DNA of 64,000 bases from Terrimonas sp. (GTDB lineage Bacteria; Bacteroidota; Bacteroidia; Chitinophagales; Chitinophagaceae): the NCBI RefSeq assembly GCF_003075435.1, contig NZ_QCZJ01000004.1, forward strand, positions 62,001-126,000, in the 5' to 3' direction. Shown here in pieces: positions 18,681-26,365 of this stretch. How positions within the stretch are numbered: position 1 is the first letter of the stretch; each line of letters starts with the position of its first letter. A model generated the notes under the pieces. It saw nothing but the letters and a program-made list of their open reading frames with translations, did not search any database and was not told the origin of the DNA. A program made the translations under genes and the position numbers.

Positions 18681-19139
18681 ATGAAAAAGATACAATTTAA
18701 TGTAAGTATAAATGCGCCTGCAAACAAAGTTTATGATGTAATGCTGGGCATTAGCAATAAGTCAACTTACGAGCAATGGACTGCTTTGTTTAATCCAACA
18801 TCTACTTATGAAGGGAGTTGGGATAAGGGCAGCAAAATGCTATTCATTGGAACGGATGAGAAAGGAGAAAAAGGCGGTATGGTTTCGGAAATATTTGACA
18901 ACATTCCTAATCGTTTTGTTTCAATCCGGCATTATGGAATTTTAAAAGCGAATGTAGAAATCACAGAAGGCCCGGAAGTAGAACAATGGGCGAATGGATT
19001 TGAGAATTATACTTTCGAAGAAAACAAAGGAACTACTACGGTTACTGTTGATCTGGACATTACAGAAGATTTTTTAGATTATATGAATCAGAACTACCCC
19101 AAAGCACTCGGCAGACTGAAAGAAATATGTGAAAAATAA
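18681..19139 (+). CDS. SRPBCC (START/AHSA1-like) domain protein
   Basis: A 152-residue protein that is a single SRPBCC domain: an opening strand KIQFNVSINAPANKVYDVML, the helix and strand TYEQWTALFNPTSTYEGSW, and a C-terminal long helix EDFLDYMNQNYPKALGRLK. The fold binds hydrophobic ligands in a deep cavity; in bacteria these proteins are polyketide cyclases, AHSA1-like or of unknown role. No signal peptide. The 229 bases before it hold no clear gene. No operon partner is evident. Confidence 0.8.
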   Translation: MKKIQFNVSINAPANKVYDVMLGISNKSTYEQWTALFNPTSTYEGSWDKGSKMLFIGTDEKGEKGGMVSEIFDNIPNRFVSIRHYGILKANVEITEGPEVEQWANGFENYTFEENKGTTTVTVDLDITEDFLDYMNQNYPKALGRLKEICEK

Positions 19140-19592
19140 AATGTCATGAAAACCTAACCATGACAAAGCCTGTAATATCCAGACTTTCGTTTCGTCACCA
19201 GAACGAGCAATGAAGGTGCTGTTGAGCGAAACCTAAGGTAGCAGCTCTTGCACTATGGAGTTGCGGCTATTTGAGCTTGAGCTTTTTATAGACCCGCATA
19301 TAAAATTTCTTACCCGTAAATTTCAGCCCCGGACACAGGTTGGGTTCATAATTTTTTTGTTACCCGCATTTCAATATTAAAGACGAAACCTCCGCTTAAG
19401 GCAATCAACAGCCCGGTCACAATAATTCATCAGCACATCATTAGCGAATCAACCGGGAGGGTCATGGATTACCGCCATCACACTGTCATATAAAAGTCAT
19501 TTTACCTTTTTCGTAAATTATTTTTCTAAATAGGTAAAACCTTCACACGCAATTTGAAGGACTTTGCGGTCCGTTTTTTAATTATCAAATAA
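19140..19592. other. Intergenic stretch upstream of TonB receptor
   Basis: A 453-base stretch without a supported gene. TTTTACC at 19500-19506 and GGTAAAA at 19533-19539 form a short inverted repeat 54 bases before the receptor start and could be a regulator site or part of its promoter. The rest looks like decayed coding sequence. Confidence 0.35.
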
Positions 19593-21928
19593 ATGTTTAC
19601 TTACATGACAAAACTGCTTTTCTTCCTAAGCGCCTTTATATTTTCACTGCAAACCTTATATGCTCAATCCTCCGGAAGTATTAAGGGTATAGTGACTACC
19701 AGCGATAACAAACCTGCCGCTGCCGTAACAGTCCACATAAAAGGAACCAATAAATCGACCCTTACCGACGATAAAGGAAACTTTCGTTTCAAAAATATTG
19801 CTCCTTCAGCTTATATACTTGAGGTTTCATTAGTTGGATATGCTGATGTTGACCAACGTGTAACAGTAATCTCAAACGAGGAAGCAAGGGTAGGTATTCA
19901 GCTGCAGGTTACCGCCAATACTTTGCAGGAAGTTGTAATATCCGGCGGAACCAACAAATTTGCGAAAAAAGAAAGCGAGTTTGTTGCGCGTTTGCCGCTA
20001 ACAAATCTTGAAAACCCACAATCATATTCAGTAGTTACAAAAGAAATTATGCAGGAGCAGCTTGTGACCACTACAGAAGGCGCTTTAAAGAACGCGGCCG
20101 GTATCAGCAATGCGGCGCCCGGACCCGGGGGTGGTGGCACAAGTGTTGGCTTTGCCTCAAGAGGTTTTCGCACAGGCTCTACTAACACCCGCAATGGTTT
20201 AACCGCGGGAAATGTTACACTGCTGGATCCTGTAAATATGGAAAGAATTGAAGCTATCAAAGGTCCCTCTGCTACCTTATTTGGATCGCAGGCTGTATCA
20301 TACGGGGGGCTGGTGAATATTGTTACCAAGCAGCCATTTGAAACCTTTAAAGGAGAAGTTGGCTATACTGCAGGCAGCTTTGGTTTTAACCGTGTTACCG
20401 CCGATATTAATACTCCTTTAAACGAAGAAAAAACAGCATTGTTCCGCATAAATGCAGCAGGTGAAACGCAAAATGGTTTCCAGGATTATGGCCAGGCAAG
20501 CACCTTTGATATTGCTCCCAGCTTTTTATATAAAGCAAACGACCGGCTTGTTATTCGCCTCGATGCCGAAGTATTTACCACTAAGCGGCCCATAATTCTG
20601 TACGCACCCTGGGGTGGCGCCGGCGCCGGCAACTTTAGCGAACTTGGATTGGATATAAAACAATCTTTTTCCGGCGAAGGTTTAGATAGCCGCCAGGCTA
20701 CTACTAACCTGTTTGCAAGAGCTGATTATAAAATTTCCGGCAACTGGACTTCTCAAACCAATTTCAGCTATACACTTGGCAATAATCACACTAAATACTG
20801 TTCCTGAATATTGAGCAATATCCGGATGATTCACGCTATGTAAGCCGGGAAAATTATGACGTAAACGGTACTTTATCCAGCACTGATTTTCAGCAAAATT
20901 TTATCGGCGATTTTACAATAGGCAACTTTAGAAACCGCTTGCTGATAGGCTTCGATTATCTGCGTTATACTTATGCCTCTACCCGTATTGATGCTTATTT
21001 TGATACGGTAGACATACACTACAGCACGCCACAGCCTATCAATATTTACAATGTAAACCAGGTACTGGCTGCATCACCTGCAAGGCGGTATGCAGGCAAT
21101 GATCAAACCTATAGCGCCTATATTTCTGATGTATTCAATATCACGGATAAATTACTGGCAATGGCAAGCGTTCGTATAGACAGGTATGTTGAGCCCGGTG
21201 ATGATGGTTTAAAGCAAACAGCGCTTTCGCCGAAATTTGGTTTGGTGTATCAGTTGGTAAAAAACAAGGTATCCCTGTTTGGTAATTATATGAATGGCTT
21301 TCAAAATTCTTATGGCGAAGATTCAAAAGGTAATGCCTTTAAACCTCAACAGGCAAACCAGCTTGAAGGTGGTGTAAAGCTCGATGTATTTGATCATAAG
21401 CTGAGCGCTACCATTAGCTACTACAATATTAAAGTACAAGATGTTTTACGTACCGATCCCAATGATCCAACATGCTCTATCCAGGATGGTACACAACGCA
21501 GCCAGGGTATAGATGTGGATATTATCGCTAATCCTTTGCCTGGTTTAAATATTGTAGCAGGTTACGCTTACAACGACAATAAATATATACAGGCTGAAGA
21601 TTATTTAATTGGCAAAAGAAATACCGGCACACCGTGGAACACGGGTAATATTTGGGTGAGCTATAAAGCTGTCAGGGGTGCATTACACGGTTTAGGCATC
21701 GGCGCCGGCGCTAATTTCTCCGGTTCAACGTATGCCTTAAATGATGATAACAGTTTTGTATTAGATGGCTATAAAATTTTTGATGCAACTGCATTTTATG
21801 ATTTCACAAAATGGAGGCTCAGCGTTAAATTAAATAATATTGGTAACCTTAAATACTGGGTTGCTGATTATTATCCTGTGCCGCAGGCGCCAAGACAGTT
21901 CCTGGCGAGCTTAACGGTGCGTTTTTAA
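19593..21928 (+). pseudogene. TonB-dependent siderophore-type receptor, frameshifted
   Basis: Two frames together make one receptor of about 778 residues. The N-terminus has a signal peptide (ending LYAQ), a carboxypeptidase-regulatory-like domain (GSIKGIVTTSDNKPAAAV to about 100) and the plug (ENPQSYSVVTKEIMQEQL, RIEAIKGPSATLFGS, GGLVNIVTKQP), typical of ferric-siderophore receptors. The first frame stops at 20805-20807. The second frame picks up at 20798 and reads LFLNIEQYPDDSRYVSREN with no loss of homology, then runs to 21928 and ends in the C-terminal strand FLASLTVRF. A one-base deletion in AAATAC-(C)TGTTC explains it. It is either a true lesion or a sequencing error. Confidence 0.88.
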
Positions 21929-21989
21929 TTTTTTAAATCCGGATATTCAAGGGACGTTTTTATTGTACTGTAACAGCTCAAACTTTTAT

Positions 21990-22026
21990 AAACCTCACAG
22001 GTTGAAAGACTGTGAGGTTTATTTTT
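21990..22026 (+). terminator. Rho-independent terminator after TonB receptor
   Basis: A perfect 11-base stem (AAACCTCACAG / CTGTGAGGTTT, 9-base loop) is followed by ATTTTT. It lies 61 bases past the receptor stop on the same strand. Confidence 0.85.
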
Positions 22027-22037
22027 CCTCCACCGGC

Positions 22038-22116
22038 AAAAACACATTCACATCAGGGTGCATGGTATACAGCCTGTATCCTTTTCCATTATTTACCACA
22101 ATGCCGCTCGATCTGT
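22038..22116 (-). pseudogene. Duplicated 3' fragment of the GH43-like lipoprotein gene
   Basis: These 79 bases match 25336-25414, inside the 3' end of the intact minus-strand GH43-like gene, at 77 of 79 positions without gaps and in the same orientation. They encode the segment from RSSGI to VNVFL. One change is silent and one is Met to Val. No more of the gene is present, so this is a fragment, caught between two hairpins. Confidence 0.85.
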
Positions 22117-22123
22117 AAAGTAA

Positions 22124-22176
22124 AGACCTATAAGGTTTGCCGGGCTGGATTGCTGCGCTGCAAACCTTATAGGTCT
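22124..22176. repeat. Perfect 17-base inverted repeat
   Basis: AGACCTATAAGGTTTGC at 22124-22140 pairs perfectly with 22160-22176 across a 19-base loop. The stem resembles the 'agacctataaggttt' hairpins often seen between Bacteroidota genes. It may be a terminator without a T-run, or one end of a small mobile palindrome that carried the neighbouring gene fragment. Confidence 0.7.
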
Positions 22177-22365
22177 CATAGGCTGTTTACTGCTCATATA
22201 CCTTTACTAAAATTAAAAAGCGGCAGGAATAAAATGGCACGACAGAGATATTAGGAAAGATTAAAAAAAAATCAAGACTTTCAGGATATAATTTCTACCC
22301 GATAACTTTTTAGCCAGGGCAACAACTCCAGGCATAATATATTTATTGATTCAATCCATCTAAAA

Positions 22366-22410
22366 TCCGTAAAGTTCACCATATATGTTTGCTATAGTTT
22401 GCCGAACTTT
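22366..22410 (+). promoter_or_regulatory. Shared operator-like site upstream of AraC gene
   Basis: TCCGTAAAGTTCACCATA (22366-22383) recurs exactly at 22829-22846 before the SDR gene. In both places AAAGTTC is followed 25 or 26 bases later by its complement GAACTTT (here 22404-22410), giving a spaced inverted repeat about 30-70 bases before the start codon. The pattern fits an operator for the AraC protein encoded just downstream. Confidence 0.6.
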
Positions 22411-22437
22411 ATAAGTTGATAAAATCGTATAGTTGCA

Positions 22438-22824
22438 ATGGGTTATTCAGAAGGCAAAGAAGAAAAAAGGAGTATAGAAATAACAAGACAATATTTTGAT
22501 TTTTTAGATCAGCATATAACCGATGTGATCAGTGGTCGCGTACCAGCGTTTATGGAACTTAATCAAATTGCCCGGGAGCTTGCGGTGTCACACAAGCATC
22601 TTACCGATATTATTCAACAGGAAAAAGGAAATCATCCCTGTCATTTTTATGATGCTAAAATTATTGATAAGGCAAAAAGGTTGTTGATAAATACCAATAA
22701 TTCAATAGCTGAAATTGCTTTGACGCTGACGTATGATCCTTCTAATTTTTCAAAATTTTTCAAAAAATGGACCGGTGAAACGCCGGGTAATTTCAGGAAA
22801 TCAAATAAAAAAAACGTTTCGTAA
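22438..22824 (+). CDS. AraC-family transcriptional regulator (small)
   Basis: A 128-residue stand-alone AraC DNA-binding domain. The first helix-turn-helix is MELNQIARELAVSHKHLTDI (about 41-60), the second SIAEIALTLTYDPSNFSKFF (about 92-111), followed by the family ending TGETPGNFRK. There is no effector domain. The gene stands 74 bases upstream of an SDR oxidoreductase, and both carry the same 18-base repeat plus spaced AAAGTTC/GAACTTT arms before their starts, so this protein probably regulates itself and the SDR gene. The same domain pattern appears in the AraC gene at 14823. Confidence 0.85.
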   Translation: MGYSEGKEEKRSIEITRQYFDFLDQHITDVISGRVPAFMELNQIARELAVSHKHLTDIIQQEKGNHPCHFYDAKIIDKAKRLLINTNNSIAEIALTLTYDPSNFSKFFKKWTGETPGNFRKSNKKNVS

Positions 22825-22828
22825 TATT

Positions 22829-22872
22829 TCCGTAAAGTTCACCATAATGCACCTGTTACGTTGTGGAACTTT
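22829..22872 (+). promoter_or_regulatory. Shared operator-like site upstream of SDR gene
   Basis: Second copy of the 18-base repeat (22829-22846) with AAAGTTC at 22834-22840 and GAACTTT at 22866-22872, 26 bases before the SDR ATG. It begins 4 bases after the AraC stop. Confidence 0.6.
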
Positions 22873-22897
22873 GCCATACAACAAAATTTTAAAGATT

Positions 22898-23653
22898 ATG
22901 GCACGTAACGATGTAAAAGGACAAGTAATACTTATTGCCGGAGGCGGTAAAAATTTGGGAGGTTTATTAAGCAGAGATTTTGCTGCAAAGGGAGCGAAGC
23001 TTGTTATTCATTATAACAGCGGCAGTACAAAAGATGATGCCGAAAAAACACTGGCAGATGTAAAGTCAGCAGGCGCAGAAGCCGTTCTGGTACAGGGTGA
23101 TCTTACCAAAATTGAAAATATCTCTAAGCTTTTTGATGCTGCTACAGAACAATTCGGAGGTATAGATATTGCTGTTAATACTGTAGGTAAAGTGTTGAAA
23201 AAACCTTTTGTAGATACTACCGAAGCAGAGTATGATAGCATGAGTGATATCAATTCCAAAGTAGCCTATTTCTTTATTCAGGAAGCCGGGAAGAAACTGA
23301 ATGACAATGGTAAGATATGTACTATTGTTACCTCCCTGTTGGCAGCATATACAGGCTTATATTCTACCTATGAAGGTATGAAAGCGCCTGTAGAGCATTT
23401 TACAAGAGCCGCATCCAAGGAATTTGGCGGACGGGGCATTTCTGTAACCGCTGTTGCACCCGGACCAATGGATACGCCATTTTTCTATGGTCAGGAAGCA
23501 CCGGAGGCTGTAGCTTATCATAAATCAGCTTCCGCATTAGGAGGGTTAACTGATATCAGAGATATTGCACCATTGGTTGAATTTTTAGTTACAGATGGAT
23601 GGTGGATTACCGGGCAAACCATTTTTGCAAATGGCGGGTACACTACAAGATAA
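22898..23653 (+). CDS. SDR-family NAD(P)-dependent oxidoreductase
   Basis: A 251-residue short-chain dehydrogenase. ATG 22898 was chosen because it begins the Rossmann fold directly (MARNDVKGQVILIAGGGKNLGG); the open frame upstream overlaps the AraC gene and carries the operator-like repeat, so it is unlikely to be translated. Cofactor motif: AGGGKNLGG, a variant of TGxxxGxG. The NNAG position reads NTVG, the catalytic Ser lies in VTSLL, and Tyr/Lys are in Y-EGM-K (STYEGMKAP). It reduces or oxidises an unknown carbonyl/alcohol. A strong terminator follows 16 bases after the stop, so it may be transcribed alone. Confidence 0.9.
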   Translation: MARNDVKGQVILIAGGGKNLGGLLSRDFAAKGAKLVIHYNSGSTKDDAEKTLADVKSAGAEAVLVQGDLTKIENISKLFDAATEQFGGIDIAVNTVGKVLKKPFVDTTEAEYDSMSDINSKVAYFFIQEAGKKLNDNGKICTIVTSLLAAYTGLYSTYEGMKAPVEHFTRAASKEFGGRGISVTAVAPGPMDTPFFYGQEAPEAVAYHKSASALGGLTDIRDIAPLVEFLVTDGWWITGQTIFANGGYTTR

Positions 23654-23669
23654 TATTGTCTAAAATATT

Positions 23670-23708
23670 AGCAAAGGCAAATAGCATTTATTGTTTGCCT
23701 TTGCTTTT
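23670..23708 (+). terminator. Terminator or attenuator between SDR and DoxX-like gene
   Basis: A perfect 12-base stem (AGCAAAGGCAAA / TTTGCCTTTGCT) is followed by TTT. The next gene starts only 14 bases downstream, leaving no room for a promoter after the stem, so the hairpin may attenuate read-through rather than end transcription fully. Confidence 0.8.
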
Positions 23709-23722
23709 AAATTAATGATGAA

Positions 23723-24076
23723 ATGCTTTTTAAAATAATTAATGCTGTGCTTATACTTGTTGCTGTATTTATGGGCTTTAAACAGGGGTATGCTATGTAT
23801 TCCGGAAAACCGGAAATGATGGAAATGTTTGGTAAATGGGGATTTACAAAGAATGCTGTAATGGTTACAGGTGTAGTTACCATGCTGGCAGCTATACTGA
23901 TTTTGTTTCCTAAAACATTTGTATGGGGAAATTTTCTGATGGCGGCTGGAGTTTTAATGATTATCTGTTTTCATCTTTTAGATAAAGATTTAAAAGGGGT
24001 GGCAATAGAACTTCCTTTTTTGTTATTGAACCTGATTGTAATTTATTTACAGCATCCGCTAAAATCTTTTACATAA
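23723..24076 (+). CDS. Small DoxX-like membrane protein
   Basis: A 117-residue protein with four hydrophobic helices (about 3-20, 44-62, 67-84 and 92-110). The segment MFGKWGFTKNAVMVTGVVTMLAAILILFP is arranged as in DoxX/DUF417-like quinone-reductase-related membrane proteins (a loop ending in a G-F segment, then a helix with small residues); named in pieces here only for the motif GKWGFTKNAVMVTG. The role of these proteins is mostly unknown, with some linked to redox. Its start lies 14 bases after a strong hairpin, and it ends 4 bases before the next gene, so it heads a three-gene run with the NTF2-like and LCIB-like genes. Confidence 0.65.
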   Translation: MLFKIINAVLILVAVFMGFKQGYAMYSGKPEMMEMFGKWGFTKNAVMVTGVVTMLAAILILFPKTFVWGNFLMAAGVLMIICFHLLDKDLKGVAIELPFLLLNLIVIYLQHPLKSFT

Positions 24077-24080
24077 TCAC

Positions 24081-24509
24081 ATGAAATATTTTATAACACT
24101 TTTGGTTGTTTCGCTTTCATTATACACCTGCGGGCAAAATAAAAACAATCGTATATTATCAAATAAAAACAATAAAGCTGATCAGAAAATGGATATGTCA
24201 AAAATAAAAAACGAAAAAGTAAAGCAGGCCATTGAAGCGCTGCAATCCGGGGATAAAAGCTGGTATTCATTGTTTACCGAAAACCCGGTTATGACTGATG
24301 ACGGTAACCAGGTAGATTTTAAAAACTTTTTTTCAAAAGCATTGGGTAAAGAAAAATTCATAACTATTGACAAAGTTGAAAATAACGGAAGAGAGGTGTA
24401 CGGAAATTTTAAGGCGGGGCAATGGGGAACATTTAAAGTATTTTTTAAATTTCATCAGAACGCAGAAGGAAAGTTTGACAGACTAGATATAGGACAGGCG
24501 AATTATTAA
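24081..24509 (+). CDS. Hypothetical lipoprotein, NTF2/SnoaL-like fold
   Basis: A 142-residue protein with a lipoprotein signal peptide (lipobox LYTC, lipidated Cys17). The mature part has a helix (KVKQAIEALQSGDKSWYSLF) followed by strands ending in GTFKVFFKFHQNAEGKFDRLDIGQA, which matches the cone-shaped NTF2-like/SnoaL fold; this is judged by pattern only. It sits between the DoxX-like gene (4 bases before) and the LCIB-like gene (17 bases after). Function unknown. Confidence 0.65.
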   Translation: MKYFITLLVVSLSLYTCGQNKNNRILSNKNNKADQKMDMSKIKNEKVKQAIEALQSGDKSWYSLFTENPVMTDDGNQVDFKNFFSKALGKEKFITIDKVENNGREVYGNFKAGQWGTFKVFFKFHQNAEGKFDRLDIGQANY

Positions 24510-24526
24510 TTTCTTATGTAATCATT

Positions 24527-25273
24527 ATGAATAATCAACACTTAGATACAGTAAAAAACTGGTATCCGAAGGCTTTAACCTCTATTGATACTGTTAATCG
24601 TTTATTAGATACGATTGAGAGAGAATTAGGATTAAAACCTAACCAGTTAATGCACGCCGACAGCATGTGTTGTGATGATGTGAACGCCATTCAATATCCG
24701 CCGAGAGCATTAAATATGCTTGGACCTTTTCATATGGGAGGATTAAATGGTTTTCCTTTTGCCGGCATTACCGGAATGAACGCTTTTGCCCATCATGTTC
24801 CCGAAGACGGAGCCGTTATTGTTTTTTACGCCCCACACATTGGTATTACGAAAGATGGTACTATCGGCGAAATTAGCCGTATTGGTCAAAGTAACAATTC
24901 TGCCTGTTGTGGAGCAGCTAAAGGCGCTTTGGGTAAATTGGTAAATGGTGAGATTATAGAAGGAAATATTTCATCCCTGGATTTTCAGATGAATACGATT
25001 GAGCAGATTTTTTTGCATCATAAAGAAAGAATATTAAAAGCCGGGAATCAGCTTTTTGAAGCTACTGAAGTAATGTATGAAGCCATTGATGACCGCATTG
25101 AAGTACTTGTGAAAGAAACACATTATTCATGTAAATATGTATTGCTTGTAGGAGCTGTTTTCATTAATGGCGATAAAGAAATGGGATCATTCTGCCAGTA
25201 TAAAAAGTTCGATTGCCTGAATCTCGAAACCGGTGAAAGAAGTAGTTTGATGGATAAGTATTATGAATATTGA
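24527..25273 (+). CDS. LCIB/C-like (theta-class) carbonic-anhydrase-family protein
   Basis: A 248-residue soluble protein matching the Limiting-CO2-Inducible B/C family, known from algal carbon concentration. Visible family blocks are MCCDDVN (47-53), GPFHMGGLNGFPFAGITGMNAF in pieces (GPFHMGGLNG at 66-75, FPFAGITGMN at 76-85), FAHHVPEDG (87-95), APHIGITKDG (102-111) and SACCGAAKGALG (126-137). The expected zinc ligands, Cys48/49, His89/90 and Cys127/128, and the Asp50/51 pair are all present, so it may hydrate CO2. It ends a run with DoxX-like and NTF2-like genes. Activity is inferred from the family. Confidence 0.8.
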   Translation: MNNQHLDTVKNWYPKALTSIDTVNRLLDTIERELGLKPNQLMHADSMCCDDVNAIQYPPRALNMLGPFHMGGLNGFPFAGITGMNAFAHHVPEDGAVIVFYAPHIGITKDGTIGEISRIGQSNNSACCGAAKGALGKLVNGEIIEGNISSLDFQMNTIEQIFLHHKERILKAGNQLFEATEVMYEAIDDRIEVLVKETHYSCKYVLLVGAVFINGDKEMGSFCQYKKFDCLNLETGERSSLMDKYYEY

Positions 25274-25316
25274 TTTTCCTTGATTAAACATTGTTGTGTT
25301 TTCTAACGAGTAAAAT

Positions 25317-26240
25317 CTATTTTTCTCCAAGAGGTAAAAACACATTCACATCAGGGTGCATGGTGTACAGCCTGTATCCTTTTCCATTATTTACCATAAT
25401 GCCGCTCGATCTGTTATGCTGCATTATAGGATTATGCTCATACTTTTTCCAGTGAATAAGATCATCACTCATGGCAATATTAACACTCCATTCTTTCCAT
25501 TCTTTAGTATCTGATGCGTGATAGTATCCATAATATTTACCATCGTATTTTATTACCTGGTTCATGGCTACGGCATATTTATCGTATGCATCAGGGCCTA
25601 AAGCCAGCACAGGATCATCCTGCACATTTGTCCAAACGTTCATATCCTTTGATGTTGCCAGCCAGATACCGAGATCGCCTCTTTCATAAAACAAATACCA
25701 TGTTTTGTTTTCGTACCATATGGTTGGAGTGCCATATTCGCCTTTGTCAATAGGCTCGCCATTGGTTTTTCGGATATCAATATTGCCTTTTTCTTTCCAG
25801 TTAATACCATCCGCTGAAATAAGTATATGCGCTATATCGTTTCTGCCTTCTGCAAACATATAGTAGATACTATCGTGCTTAATGATACACATATCTTCTA
25901 CCCAATCAGCATCGTATATAGGTTTGTCACTATAACGTTTCCATGTAAGTCCATCGGTTGATGTTGCATAACCAGGATGCCTGTCTGCTTTTTCATTGTT
26001 ATAACCGGTATACCACATGCGGTAAATACTGTCTTCAAATAATATATACCCACGTTCCCGTATTTTTTTATCCCAGGTATTGGCATTGGTGCCGGTAAAA
26101 ACAGGATTGTGCTGATAAGGTTCAAAATGAACGAGTTCAGTTGGAAAGGAATCTGATACAGGTATATTTTGTTTTTGCTGAGATTGCCGGCACCCTGATA
26201 ATATAACAATAGCCAGCATTACCGTATATGATTTAGTCAT
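25317..26240 (-). CDS. GH43/GH32-like five-bladed propeller lipoprotein
   Basis: About 307 residues. I chose ATG 26240 because it starts a lipoprotein signal peptide (MTKSYTVMLAIVILSGC); the frame is open 38 codons further upstream but that part does not look like protein. The mature part has propeller repeats typical of glycosidase clans F/J: RMWYTGYNN, GYATSTDGLTWKRYS, YYMFAEGRNDIAHI, LISADGINWKEKG, WYLFYERGDLGIWLATSKDMN. It is probably a surface-anchored enzyme or binding protein acting on plant or microbial glycans; catalytic residues cannot be assigned safely. It follows the M81 peptidase on the same strand (gap 125). A 79-base piece of its 3' end is duplicated at 22038. Confidence 0.8.
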   Translation of the reverse strand: MTKSYTVMLAIVILSGCRQSQQKQNIPVSDSFPTELVHFEPYQHNPVFTGTNANTWDKKIRERGYILFEDSIYRMWYTGYNNEKADRHPGYATSTDGLTWKRYSDKPIYDADWVEDMCIIKHDSIYYMFAEGRNDIAHILISADGINWKEKGNIDIRKTNGEPIDKGEYGTPTIWYENKTWYLFYERGDLGIWLATSKDMNVWTNVQDDPVLALGPDAYDKYAVAMNQVIKYDGKYYGYYHASDTKEWKEWSVNIAMSDDLIHWKKYEHNPIMQHNRSSGIMVNNGKGYRLYTMHPDVNVFLPLGEK

Positions 26241-26365
26241 AGTTATTATGTATAAATATATATGAGATAGAAAGGGTGGAAGTATACCCTGTGTTATGTA
26301 AGGGGAAATGTAAAAAATCGTTTCAGGCTCACATTTCACGAAAAATATACCCAACCCTATGTTGA

